Below, one piece after another: positions 35,701 through 48,169 of a stretch of 64,000 bases of DNA; position 1 is the stretch's first letter, and each line of letters opens with the position of its first letter. The stretch covers positions 22,437,116 through 22,501,115 of the forward strand of contig CM037830.1 of NCBI GenBank assembly GCA_021234535.1, read 5' to 3'. This DNA comes from Stichopus chloronotus (lineage: Eukaryota; Echinodermata; Holothuroidea; Aspidochirotida; Stichopodidae). The notes beneath the pieces are model-generated. The model had not been told where the DNA came from, did no database searches, and saw only the letters and a list, made by a program, of their open reading frames with translations. Made by a program: the position numbers and the translations under genes.

Positions 35701-38438
35701 CTTCCACCGAGAGATCACCAGTTTTATTCTTTGTCTGTTATCCCTTGCCACGAAGTCAGGGAGGACGTTATTGACGAATGTATAGACAACACAACTAGCA
35801 TTAACGCTCAGCTTCAGTGTGCCACCATAGCAGCTCCTTTTGAAATTGATGGAAATCTATACAAAAATAGATATTGTGCGGAATGTTTTTATTCTCTTTT
35901 TACGTATGTTCAGTATTCGTTTCAAGAACGTTGTCTGGCGTTTATGTACGATTCAGATGTAATTAGCGGGGTTGTGGTAGAGATGAGACCTCCGTGTTCA
36001 ATCAACTATGAAACTTGGGAAATATATTGTCCTACGAATCCTCCGCCTCCCCCGCTTGTACCAATTTCTATTACATTTAATTTTGGAGGTCAATCGGGCG
36101 ATGTCTCTGTCATGAAAAGTGACAAACTTGTTAAAAAAAATGCAGTAACCTGCGAGGTGGGTCAAGTGTCTGATCCACTCAGTAATAAATGCAAACGATT
36201 GTCTTGCCCAGATGGATTCTTTTTAAGAGACTCTCTTTGCAAGCCACTGCCAAATCCTGAAAGAAATGATTCGGTGAAATGTGGTCTACCTGGTAACTAC
36301 GTTCAAATATGAAGGTATAACATTTGGAAACAAATCTTGTCTGGAATACACCGACGTCATTGTAAGTTGCTTACCGGTGGAGTTGATGACCTCTGTTTCA
36401 CGCGATTATGCGCAATTATAACGTATCTTGTAACATTACCACAGATGGACAAGTTCGTCTCGAAACCGAAATGTCGTCTTTGGATATCGTCGGAACGCCT
36501 AGTAACGAAAACTGACAGTGAAGATATTATTTATTCTGAAGATTGCAATAACATTGATATGGTTGAAATGTCAGCCTATTGTGCATCAACATCATATGAT
36601 CAATTATTCCGATGTGATTCTGAATGGTTAAATGAAACCCAATGGAGTCGTTCTGGCAATGTCTCAGAAGGAATAGTCTTGAAGAATTCATCTGAGTTAA
36701 TCGACCTATCCCAAATAAAAATTCGACACTCGTTTCGGTTCTCATCTACAGTCGGTAGACTTTCGTCAGATAATGTGTGGATTAATACCTGTGAATTAAT
36801 CAACATATCGACATGTCCTACGATTATACTTGACTCGGCTCTCTTTATCCCCTGGGAAAATGACTCAAGTGTGCTCTTATTTGCAGCAAACACTTCCATG
36901 CAATTTACATCAGATATGTATACACAATTAGAGAACGGTAGTATTAAGATTTGCTACTTTTTAACAAGTATTGGTAATAAAATCCAGTTTATGTCCTTTG
37001 CTCGATATTCAAACATCCAAACCATTCTGAGCACTGTGGGGATAATTCTTTCATTGTTGGCACTTTTGATTACATTGACCAGTTACTGCATGTTCTCTTC
37101 ATTAAGAACTAGACTTGCAAACATTGTGATAATGACTCTTTGTGGATGTCTGATCATGGCTCAGTTGCTTCTTCTGTTTGCTGGCATCGCAGCAACTAAT
37201 CCTGTCATATGTTCTCTGGTCTCCGGTCTTGGACATTTCTTTTGGTTGGCTGCTTTTTCGTCGAGCTCCGTCTTAGGTTACCTTATGAACCAGACGTTTA
37301 GTCTTCGCAGTCAAACACTTCGAGGGAGCAAGCCGTCAAAAAAATCAAAATATTTCATTTCAGTATCATGTTTTGTGTTTCCTGCTCTCATTAGTGGAAC
37401 ACTGCTGATTCTTTACTGTGTGGATGTAGATGACCTTCACGGTATTGCCTATGGTTCCTTTTCAGGATGTTGGATTGGAGGACCAATTGTAAACCTGTAC
37501 GCCTTTGGTATCCCCGTTGGGGTCAGTCTTATCATTAATTTAATTTTCTTCATCCATGTCACCGTATCGATATGCATCCAAAAACGACGGAGCAAGGATA
37601 TGCGAAAGAGTCATGAGGACAGTTACGTGCGAGAATTGGTGATCTACGCCAAGGTATGTTCCTTCAGTTGTATGTTACGTTTTGCAAATCTCCTAAGACC
37701 ACGGGAAGCAAAAATGGTGTATTCCCTAATGAATGTTTAAGCATGATAGAGTACCTCATCCTGCATCAAGCAGTTGCCATGCCTGCCATGGTTGTGACCA
37801 GTCCACAGTATATGTGAATATTTCTAGAAAGATAAATACAACTTTTTCTAGATATATTTACATTGGTATCTCCACAATGAAAAGTAAATGTTGCCCTTAT
37901 CAGTGTCTAACTTATATGTCTATTTATTGTCCTTTTATATATCGTCAAAGTACGTGGTTTAGAGCGGAGTCATTTCCTACGTTCATCAATTCAGAAGTAA
38001 AATAATTTCAAACTTCACTATCGGTTATACTATGATGTTACATTACAGATGACATTGTTATTTTCTCAACAGTTCTGAACTTGATTCATGTATGTAAAAA
38101 TCAGTAAACCAATCCTTCTGATGATCTGGTTCTAGTATTTGCAGTTTTATTTTGTTTTTTAGATATTTATCATCCTTGGTTTGACCTGGATATCTGGATT
38201 CGTTGCAGCTGTCTTCAACCAATCCTGGATGTGGTATTTGTTTATCATATTCACCTCTTTGCAAGGAGTTTTCATCTTCTTGGCTTTCAGTGTCAAGTCG
38301 CAAATATGGGTAATGTGGAGAAAACGTCTGGGTCTATATACTAGGACCCACACTTCATCGTCGCAAGGTGTAAGCTATCGATCTGGAAGACAGATAACAT
38401 CGACATCACGAGGAACGACTACTACGACTGCAGTTTAA
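32701..38438 (+). pseudogene. Somatomedin-B/7TM receptor, frameshifted copy (member E)
   Basis: Exons: 32701-32813, 35152-37653 and 38163-38438, with normal GT-AG sites. Exon 1 is clearly the copy of the member D signal exon, but has one extra base near 32716. The ATG frame therefore ends in a stop at the donor, and the signal-peptide frame (LKYFAVLIWGIHVC) has no in-frame ATG. Exon 2 has an extra base near 35573 (after CALCHGENIS) and three further single-base gains near 36295, 36390 and 36490, which together restore the frame. From 36500 to the end of TM5 the frame is open and nearly identical to member D. The linker is a short Pro-rich stretch (CPTNPPPPPLVPISI) with no collagen repeat. Exon 3 encodes TM6, TM7 and a tail ending TTTAV, a possible PDZ ligand. 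I call it a pseudogene. Because its code is so well kept, either recent decay or base-call errors in the assembly should be considered. Confidence 0.8.
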
Positions 38439-40084
38439 GGATAAAATCCTGTTATTTTGGCATCATTCCTCCTGTATCTAAACTGCAAGCAGCGGTTTAC
38501 TGTGTCTTTGATCATCTCCAGGACACAATCTTCTCTGTCTTGACAAGTCTTGGTCTGGTAATTTATTTTGTGATGTTCACTTTCTCTAAGTGCTTTAAAC
38601 CTACATCTGAAGTGCGATGTGGTCACCACATTCCGACACAAGGAATCCTTTGCAATGGCAGGGGTCTTGATGCCAGTTGAAAGTGCAGCGGTACTTAATA
38701 TAAATTGGGAGTCTAGAGCCAAAATGGTCACCGGTCGTTGTCTGCGTTTTCACGAACAGATGTGCCTGTGTGGGTAGCGAGGTGCACGAACCTTTTCGGT
38801 GGTGAAATAGCAACTTTCAGTGGCATATTTTCCTCATGGATAGGATATTACACTATACAACGACAAAACGTAAGTTGCGATAGGAACGGCTATGTAAAAT
38901 CAACTTCTTACACAGACTTTTATGTTGATATATCCAATATAAATTATCACTAAAGAATTAAAAGATCCAGGCCTTATTTATTCATAGCCAAAATAGTGTG
39001 TTTTCTTTGTATGGTGGACAACACGTCCAAACTCATCAATTTCTTCTGTGACTACCCTAAGAAGTTTGAAGAACGTTTTCAGTTCTCAGTTTGAAGGGTT
39101 TTCTATTTCTTATTCTATAGCCCTATTGTAAGTTCATGCACATGTATGTCGAGTACAACGTCAAAACCATAAATGTACACCAAAGTTTGGAAAATATCAA
39201 AACTTAATATCAAAATTGTAACATTTTACTGTAGTAACGTTGATGCTACTGTATTTCCGAAGCAACAAGGCAGCCTAAGCTGCATCCGGTGCACCCTGGC
39301 GTGTTGAATCACGATCATTGTTTTCTTTTCACCATAATGAATCCCAAATGTTTATAATGTGCTAAGTATTTCTCTAAAACGTTGCACTTAATTGTCAGTT
39401 ACGGATCTCAGTCCTTCTATTTTTGTGAGACTTAATACCCTAACCTCGGTGGCTGTCCCCGATGCAATGAATATATGTCCTACTGCCTTATAATATATAG
39501 TATGATAAGATATATATAATATGTAAAATATTTAGTATATTTCTAATGGCTTCATATCGACTGAACTACGTGAGTTTTTTGAAAGTCTGAGAACGTCTGA
39601 GAAAGTCTGTTATGCTATGTTGTGTTGCTGCATATGTGAGGAAGCCTAAATATTTTAAGGATTCTTTCTCCTATTATAGTTGTAGCCGACTATAGCACAT
39701 GATATGTAAATCGGTGTATAATCACCTGAAGAATATGAATAAACAACATTTTTTTGTGATAATACCGGTCCGGGAAAAACGTGAAGCTGGCCTGACACCG
39801 TTGACAGGACATGCATACCCCAGTGTAGTTTAGGTTGTTTACAATTTTACGTGACTCCCAACTAATGAGGGGGAGGGGAGACAACTATGCAGATCATTAT
39901 GACGTGACTCCCTTTTCATCTTGCTGTCTGACAAGCTGCAAGGTGTAGTTTCCAACACTTTTTCATAACTTTTTCGTTATGAAAATGAACGTTTCACAAA
40001 GAGATGAAACTGACTGTGAATTATGTCATTTTTGCCTCATTCAAGAGTACTTTACTATGGCTACATTGAGAATCGTTACCCACG
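38439..40084. other. 3' flank of member E
   Basis: The first 150 bases after the stop align with the sequence after member D (for example TGTCTTTGATCA / GAGTCTTTAATCA and CTTCTCTGTCTTGA / CTTCTCGGTCTTGA). This is conserved non-coding sequence, so the minus-strand frame across it is not taken as a gene. The remainder shows nothing I can name. Confidence 0.5.
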
Positions 40085-40445
40085 TTCTTTAAGGCTGCCT
40101 CACACGCTGCGATGTTTCCCTATGATACGACTCTACACACTATATATACTAAATCTGCCTCCATGACTATATCGCGGAATATCATCGAAAGTATTTCTCC
40201 TCACACGGGGACATTGGCGTGCGTGCGCGTATTCTTCCAATAAAATTTCTGTAGCTACTGCAGGGACAACAATAAAACCCACATCTGGCGTTTCTAAAAC
40301 AGCACATCGAATCCACACAATGTTTTCGGGTGTGCGCGATAGTGACTTCTGATGCGACGTGCTCGTCTGTCACAAACCATGCGAAAGAATGATCCGAGCT
40401 TGCACAATTTTCAACGACCCGAAAAAAGACGACACTTGAGCTTGT
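40085..40445 (-). repeat. Dispersed repeat, copy 1
   Basis: On the minus strand this contains TTTTAGAAACGCCAGATGTG, then TTTTATTGTTGTCCC, and other words also found at 48175-48365. The left end reads AAGGCTGCCTCACACGCTGCGATG, like a terminal-repeat start. I could not find a matching opposite end. The class is unknown; a non-autonomous DNA transposon is likely. Confidence 0.55.
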
Positions 40446-41925
40446 CGACAACTATGGCCGGATTTAGAGATTGATCCTTAAACTAACATATAAGAGATAG
40501 AGAGCGAAATCCCGTAATTCTCTGTGATTGCATGGAACGTTCACGGCCATTACGAAAGCGGTCTAAATCAGAGCTATCGTCGGCTCGTCACTGTACAAAG
40601 TCAATGCGAACATCACCAAATAATCGAACAAACGTCCTCTTTCCTACATTACATGAGGTTGCAACAACCGAAGGCGCAGCATCTTAGACTGGTGCTGTGT
40701 TTGAATACTTGTGATTTGTTGAAGAAACAGTGTTGAGTCACGCCTAGCCTTATATACACTAAACTTGTCCTATCCAGTGTCCATGTGCACTAATCACAAC
40801 AGAGCCTATACACCTCATACTACGCACACTTAGCTAAGGAACCGATAGGTCTTATAGCTCATACAGGACACCTTGCCCAGGCTAATCAATAACTTAGGAC
40901 TATAAGCATAGTTAATACTTCTGTAAAGCAACGTGCACGGTATAATGTATTCGGTAGACTAGATTTTTCTACACAGTTTTTACAAACGTATGCACACAAA
41001 ACGTCCTGTGTACACCGTTTCGTAATGGCGAACAACTCCCCATAAAGTCACAGCAGCAGGTGCCTTAGCAATGTTGAACCTACGTACTCTAGTTCCCAGT
41101 GTATGTACCTGGTGTACCTGAGTCGATCAGTACTTTGAGTGGATCAATACATTCTAAACTCCAGTGAGGCCTTGTGGACGCAAAGAAAGTTCAAAGTAAG
41201 GACCGCCTTCATCAGATTTACTTCAAACAACATCAAAAAGAATCATTTGCCGTGCCATTTTTTATTTCCACGTAAACATTTTACTCACAGTCAAAGTTTC
41301 AGCAATATTGCTGACTATCATGTTGCAAATCATACCTTAATATTGACTGGAATGTCTTCGGTAAAAGTCTCATCCAAAATTTGGATAGAAGAGACGATAG
41401 TTTTATCGTTTCTTGATATTATCATGTATTTTTTTTATAATAAACAGTATTTTGATAGATCTTATTCTGACGTGATCGGCTCAAGGTTTCATCATAAGCC
41501 TAGTGTTATGTACGGTGGCCTTAAGTTCAAGACCTATTTCCAAGTAATAATGGTTAATATAAGCCAAAGGTATTGGAATGATAAAAGCAGATTTTTGAAT
41601 ACTTCTGTCAAGCTACGTAGGCTTATAATAATGTTTTAATATTTTTAGGAATAAAATGTTTGTTTAGGTGATTGACTCGTAATACGCCCTGGTAATTCTC
41701 TATATGGGTTAATCATCACAGGTAGACAGTGTGTTATATCGACGTGTACGCTCATCGCAGACATGGACAACGATCATAAACAGATAAAGAAGGCGACCGC
41801 TAGCAAACTTAGGGCGTCTCAGATAGGATACGAAGGTAAATATATGTGATTGTAGATTTCGTAAGATTATTGTCGTGTGAAAATAATTATTTATACTCAT
41901 AGTTGCTGGTGTTATTCCCTTCTTC

Positions 41926-41963
41926 TGGAGTGTCTATGTCTGCAACTTTTCATAGACACTCCA
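41926..41963. repeat. Perfect 13-bp-stem hairpin
   Basis: TGGAGTGTCTATG at 41926-41938 is followed after 12 bases by its reverse complement at 41951-41963. No function is assigned. Confidence 0.8.
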
Positions 41964-42229
41964 CAGTCGCTTTTCTCTTTCATATTCTGTACATATTGTC
42001 CATTTCAATTATCATATTGTAAATGTTTTCAAAGAGACTGAAATAAATGTTGTAAAAAAGTCATGCAGTCATGCACTGTAAAAAGGCATGTTAATTTAAA
42101 GGAAACAAGCAATAAAAATTACTAGAAATTGTCTGGAAATTTACTACTATAACATTTGTATTGTCCTTTTGTATTTCTATGTTTACTTCTCTGTTAATTT
42201 ACATTTTTAACAGTGTGGTAGTTTATCGT

Positions 42230-43085
42230 TGTTTCCTGGACTTTTGTACGTACTGGTACTTGCACTGAAGCTGCTTTTATAAATAATACCGTCTTCGTTT
42301 CGTTACAACAAACGTTGTTGCAATGGTACGCATGATTAACCACAAATTATAATGAGAATATTGCCAAGACTCCCAAGACTTTTTACTATAAGGTAGTCAG
42401 CTTATGATAAGTACACAAACCTCTAGCAACAATTAATGACTTAGAACTTGAGTATTGCCCCTCGCCCATCTATAGCAGTCGAGCATCAAGTATGGAGAAA
42501 TTGATAGTACCTGGTATACTATCACGAGACTGCAATATTCCTTTCATCCTAGCTATGGAGAGCTATACTTCAGTGTATGAAACTGCCTTTACACACAGAC
42601 TGAGAGCACAATCATACACCTACTCATGTTTACATAACTTGACCCTGTCGACATTGCATGAAATCAGCACAAACTGCAGGCATGAACTGAATGCCAATTC
42701 CTCTGTTTTCTATTATGAAAATAAATTAAGAGTTTTCAATGTTTGAATGTTACAAAGTTGCTTGATCGACACGTCCAAGACCGTTGAAAAGGTGAGATTG
42801 TGATTTATCTAACCGGAGTGGCGAGCACGGTTTCTTTTCTGAGACATTCTTGTATCTCTACACAAGCATATTGCCATTATTAAACGCAAAACATTTGATA
42901 CGTTACAGGTCATGTGCGTATTTTGGACGCCAATGACAACGTTATTTCCCCTGGTCCCCCTTTGTTAGCATCGCATGTCCTTCTGTTGGCCGGCGATTTC
43001 AGACAATCGTAGGTATCTTTACTGAAACTTTTCTGGTATACGCTCCTTTTCAACTTACGGTGGCGCTTTGCTTATAAGTCATTCT
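42230..43085 (+). repeat. 3' flank duplicate, copy 2
   Basis: It aligns with 48510-49430 over most of its length (for example ACCCTGTCGACATTGCATGAAA-type, TGCAGGCATGAACTGAATGCC-type, TTTCTTTTCTGAGACATTCT and GTTACAGGTCATGT blocks) and more weakly with 24300-24960. The open frame at 42492-42746 is not conserved in the other copies, so it is taken as non-coding. Confidence 0.85.
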
Positions 43086-43141
43086 AGATAGCAATTACGT
43101 GACGAAGGGTGTCAAGTACTGGAGCCTTGTCCCCCTCCCAC

Positions 43142-44170
43142 AGATAGATGACCCATGGTCTGAAGTTGTGTCTCCCGTCAATATTTTAAGGTCAGAAGTC
43201 AAAGGTCAAGTTAGTGAAAATCTTTTACTCTATTTCTTAATCCAAAATGGCTAGTTACATAAGATATTCAAATATATAACCCGTGTACAAGATTTTATCT
43301 TAAAATCGTGTTTGCATGTGTTTTTGAGATCAAAGGTAAAATTCAGAGATCAAGGATAAATTTGACACCTGAAAGATTGCATCCGCAACTCTTGCTAGAC
43401 CACAAAGCCAAAGAGGGTCTAAGTTGGTAGAAAGGTGACTCATGGTCTAAAACTGTGTCTCCCGTCAATTATAAGGTCAAACGTCGGCGGTCAAACTCCA
43501 TACCATGAGCCACCTTTCTACCCAACTTTGACCCTCATCGACTTTGCTGTCTAAGAGGAGTTGCGGATTTAAACATTTTCGTGTCAAATTTGACCTTTGA
43601 CTCCTGAACTTGACACTTGATCTCAGTCAAAACACATGCAAATATGATTTTTAGATATAAAATCTTGTACACCCGTTATATATTTGAATTTCCAATGTAA
43701 ATAGCTATATTGGATTAAGAAATACAGCAAAAATAAGATTTTCACTAATTTGACCTTTGACCTCTGTTCTTAAACTTTGACGGGAGACACAAATTCAGAC
43801 CGTGGGTCATCGATCTTCCGACTTTGACCGTCATCGGCTTTGCAGTCTAGGAGGAGTTGCGGGGCAACCTTTTCGGTGTAAAATTTGACCTTTGAACTCT
43901 AAATTTGACCTCAAAGCACATACAAAATGATTTTAAGATATAATTTTGTATACCGGTCATATATTTGAAGATCCCATGTAGATAGCCATTTTGGATGAAG
44001 AAATAGAGGGAAAATAAGTTTTTCACTAATTTGACCTTTGAACTGTGATCACTATCCTTTGACTTCAAATATTAATGGCAGACACAATTTCAGACCATGG
44101 GTCACCTATCTACCAACTTTGACCGTCATCGCTTCGTGGTCTAGAAAGAGGTGCCGACGCAAACGTTTGA
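43142..44170. repeat. Array of about 300-bp units, one inverted and two direct
   Basis: A unit runs from CAACTTTGACC(G/C)TCATCG through AATTTGACCTTTGA, AAGATATAA, CACTAATTTGACCTTTGA, to AGACACAATTTCAGACC(A/G)TGGGTCA. It occurs about 43490-43810 and 43811-44100 in the same direction, with a partial third start at 44100-44160. Bases 43142-43470 are the same unit reversed (GGTCTGAAGTTGTGTCTCCC at the left). The inverted pair meets near 43480 and would form a long hairpin. Confidence 0.85.
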
Positions 44171-44321
44171 AAGTGAAATTTCTTTGGCACACTGATATAC
44201 CCACAGACACACACATCTTCAAACACTTTGATCCCTACCCTATGGGAGGGGGAGTTACAGCTCACCTTAAGTACCTTAACAGATTAGACCTCCTATGTCT
44301 CATATATCAAACATACATAAT

Positions 44322-44350
44322 GTTACCATGGCAACTGTTGCTATGGCAAC
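44322..44350. promoter_or_regulatory. Two abutting RFX X-box-like sites
   Basis: GTTACCATGGCAAC (44322-44335) and GTTGCTATGGCAAC (44337-44350) both match the RFX consensus GTNRCC/N..RGYAAC and sit one base apart. No gene follows closely. They may belong to a dispersed repeat rather than a promoter. Confidence 0.45.
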
Positions 44351-44429
44351 TGAGAGCGCCATAACACATTTTAAAGCATTCTCAAAGCAACGACAATATC
44401 TCATCCCGCGCATTACATGCATATGGATA

Positions 44430-44630
44430 AGATAAAAAATTTTCGAGATACTGAGTTACAAATAATTTATCTCGACAAAATATAGCAAATTGTCCAGTTA
44501 CCGACTTTCGCTCAGTCGACATCTTGGAAGAAAATGCAAATTGTCGAGATATCGAGTTAAAAATAATTAATTTCGACGAAAGTTTGCAAAGTGTCGATTT
44601 ACTGACGCTAACTCGACATCGCAGATTTTT
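44430..44630. repeat. Two tandem units of about 97-100 bp
   Basis: Unit 1 (about 44433-44530) and unit 2 (about 44531-44630) share the order CGAGATA(C/T)(T/C)GAGTTA, AAATAATT, TCGAC, GCAAA, TGTC, ACTGAC/ACCGAC and CGACATC. The minus-strand open frame here is a by-product. Confidence 0.7.
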
Positions 44631-44689
44631 GTTGACGAGACACCGTTTTACAAATAACTGGTTATCTCTTATTCGGTATAACAAATTAT

Positions 44690-47190
44690 AATAAGTATAA
44701 CAAGTATCTAAATAACTTTTTTATATTAATTGAAGACACATTTGGTAAATTTGGGAAAGTTTGTGGTGCCCGTGCACATACTTCCACCCTCCTTCATCCG
44801 TATTCATCTTCTCACTTTCCACTGTTGAATTTCTTCATATTGTACTCTGATGCTAAACACGACCAAAAAAAAAAAAAATTAAAAAAGAAAAATTGAAGAG
44901 CTTTTATGTTCCTCCAACTCCTCAATATTTTTTAAAACTACAATGTTTGATTCAACTGCTTTTATAATGGCAACAATCTTAAGATACTCCATTATATACA
45001 TCTAAAGGTGTACATGAGCAGATACTGCAAATTGACATGTAGAAATTGACATGTGATGACAGTTAACTTCATAAACACTCAAAAATACACTTATGTTTGG
45101 ACGCAAGACAATTTGGTTTTACATAAAGCTTTGATTCACTGCTGGACTAATGGATAACAAATTGTTTTTAATGAAAAGTCTGGTTCATGCTGCTTCTGTT
45201 ATTTTCTGGGAGCATGCATGGAGCTGCTCTTGTCGAAGCGGCAGCCCCCTGGTGGAAGTGAAGACCTTCGATTAATGAGCGGCGCTAGAACGACATTTAG
45301 AAAATAAAAATCGACATCAACAACAATATGGACCAAGACTGCATTGGCTAATTCACAACAACTGAAAGAGGAAAGTAATCTGAGGTACTACATCAGCCTT
45401 CACTTCAAGGTGTTATTTTGTTGAACATTTGAGATCTGACGGTGAAATGTGCTTCCAATATTGTAAAGGTTGAGAGTAGTTTTGTTTGTAAAATGCATCG
45501 AAGGATTCAATAGATTACACTTTCCGTAATAATTGGCGGATTGGATGTCAAAGGACAAAAAACGCCTTTATCTTTCATCTTCCATCTGCTCATCAATTTT
45601 TTTATTGACAACCTTGAAAATAACGTCTACACCACGTTTACTCCAGGAGAAATATCATTAATTACATTAGAGTTCTAATCAGAAAGGTAGAAAGGAGAAT
45701 GACTTTGTTTTATTTCTCCTACTAAAAATTTTACAGAACTGGACCCTGTGGCAAATGTGTGGCACGATCGTCTAATGCAAACCATTTATTTTGGAAATTA
45801 GGCTACATTTGGTCAGATAGACCACCACGTGGTAGGTTCCGTATAGCGTTTTACAACTGAAAAAATTACAGCCAGTTCTATCGTGTACTTTTGAATGTGA
45901 AGGGATAACAGGTCATTAATATTCTGAGCCGGGAATTGCTATAGAAAGTTACCAAGGCAGGAGGTGCTAAAGTATAAACTCTAAAGTGAAATGGACAATG
46001 TTATGTTTTGAATAATTTTATAAATTCATCTATACAAAATCTATATCACGTGACTTTCTATCCAATCATTGCACATCATTGTTGGGTATTTATCATCCAT
46101 AACTCTCTAGGAAGGAACAATACTCTCAACGGATTAGGAAGAAATGTCACTTTCTCATAACCTCAAATTTGACCACAAATTATTTTTCTAATTTAGTTTT
46201 TTTTTAGTTTTTTGTAGCTGTTTAGTTATAACAAAATTGGACCATGCGTAAATGAATACATATAAGAAGTTAATTACAACGACGGGGAAGTAAAAAAGTA
46301 TAACTATGCTATTGTAATGGTCATTAAGAAGGATTCGTCTCCCCGATATGATAACGACATCGTGCCATTTAAGTTAACAGTCGTGATTAGACACTGATCA
46401 CCAACTACAAGTGCGTATTGAATTCGTTGGATTTCATAATGGATTTTGTTCATTGATGCATAACTATCGAAATCAAGCATGGCATTGTGAAATCAATCAT
46501 CTCGAATGCGAATGCCGGTTGCATGCTCAGTTTGGTAAGTTATAAAGGTTGCACTTTGTACGTCTTAATTTCCAATAATTCAAATGATTTTCACTCAAGC
46601 TTAGCATTAATCGGTGATATATCTTACTTGTCTTCATATATTGGCACAATTAAGTGCTGTTCATAGTTTATAGCTAATCATGTATCCAGGTGCGTCACTG
46701 GATCACTGCATAACTTAGGGCTTTTATGATCACATGCTGGACGAATACACCTTGACCTTATCCACCACCAAAGATGATGATTAAACAACGAAATTAGCAT
46801 GACAAAATATGACGTCATCGATATCAGCGTACAAATTCACAAGTTAAATTTACATGGATTTATCTGTTTAATTTCAATTCGCTGTCCACGGTCATGACCA
46901 CCACATTGTCACTGTCAAAAAAAAAAAAAAAAACCAACAACAACATCAACAACAATAGCAACAAATCACAAGGGAAAATTAGTTGAAAAAATAGCCCGAA
47001 ATTTACCTGTTAACAGTTGACAATATATACGACCTCATTTCATTTTCTATTAACCAACCAATGCGTAACTAGATGTTCATATATTCCATATGTCTTAAGG
47101 TGATGCTTTTATACAACCGTGGTGGATCAAACCATTTAACTTGCTGGTAATGTTGGTAATGTTGAACACCCGCCTTATTATGCCGCGTAT
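44690..47190. other. Non-coding interval before remnant F
   Basis: No gene recognised. It holds a CTCF-like word at 45244-45255, A-rich tracts near 44865-44890 and 46917-46933, and a TGACGTCA at 46810-46817. Confidence 0.45.
45244..45255 (-). promoter_or_regulatory. CTCF-core-like motif
   Basis: The minus strand reads CCACCAGGGGGC, which matches the vertebrate/insect CTCF core. One 12-base match in 64 kb is suggestive only. Confidence 0.3.
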
Positions 47191-47667
47191 TCATGAAAAG
47201 TGACGAACTTGTTCAAAAGTAATGAGGTAACCTACAAGAAGGTGGGTCATGTGTTTGATCCAATTAGATTTAAATTCAAACGATTGTCTTGCCCCGATGG
47301 AATCGTTTTAAGATACTCCATTTGCGAGCCCTTGCCAAAAGTTGAGAGAAATGATTCGGTGAAATGCGGTGACTTGAAAACTACTATCAAATATGAGAAT
47401 ATATTACATTTGGAAATCTTGCCTGGAATACATAAACATTATTAATTGCAAGTTGCTTACAGGTGGAATTGATGACTCTGTTTCATTTGACTATACGCAA
47501 TCATAACGTATCTTGTAAAATTACTATGGATGAAGAAGTTCGTCTCGAAACTGAAATGTCATCTCTGGATATCATTTAATACCTAGTAACGAAAACTGAC
47601 AATAAGAATGTTCTTTATTCGGATGACTGAAAGTAACGTTGATTAACAGTTGAAGTGTCAGCCAATT
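47191..47667 (+). pseudogene. 0.5-kb remnant of a receptor copy (member F)
   Basis: The sequence corresponds to 36108-36585 of member E: a start like MKSDELVQK, the module GHVFDPI...KRLSCPDG, then ERNDSVKCGD, and on through shifted or interrupted frames to a match of DMVEMSAYC. It has several stops and indels (for example TTTAATACC for the IxxERL position). No SMB, ectodomain motif, TM segment or splice site remains. The similarity starts and ends abruptly. Together with the 3' flank copy at 48510-49430, this marks the remains of a further duplicated unit that has lost most of its gene. Confidence 0.9.
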
Positions 47668-48169
47668 AAAAATGGATGTTTTGACACGAATACATCCGCT
47701 TCTCTAGATCGGTAAACGTAACGGCCGGGCCTTACCAATGTCGGTCTAGACTAACCGATGTATAATTTAGTAGCGATTTTGGCGTGTCCTGATTCACAGC
47801 CTTTCAAAATGCTACAGTACTTACTCCACGAAGTTTAGGAGACTAATGAGAGAGCAAAGTATTAAAAGCAATTTTCATGCATTGCCGGACGTACTGGTCG
47901 TGGCGTTAGCAACTATTGACCCTCGTCGAGTTCAAATTACAATGTCACTGAGACATATTTTAATGGTTTGATTTGCTTAATTTATCATTTGGAGAAGTAC
48001 ACGTTGTAACGTCGATCATGTGTCATAATTTAATTATTAATTTCGTCTAATTTAGATGAAAATATTGTGAAAACAATTCTGATCCTTTGACTCAATCTTC
48101 CTTAATTTTTATTGAGGAACTTTGTGGGCAAATCGAGACTATGGAACATCAAAACGGAGGCACGTGGTA

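Noticed and set aside
36527..36899. Minus-strand frames also seen opposite member D (22087-22386)
   Set aside because: Their conservation follows from the coding strand of the duplicated receptor; no independent signal.
41139..41639. 166-codon open frame
   Set aside because: No domain, no counterpart in the duplicate unit and ordinary base composition. Too weak to call a gene.
44382..44684. 100-codon minus-strand frame
   Set aside because: It spans the two-unit tandem repeat at 44430-44630 and has no domain.
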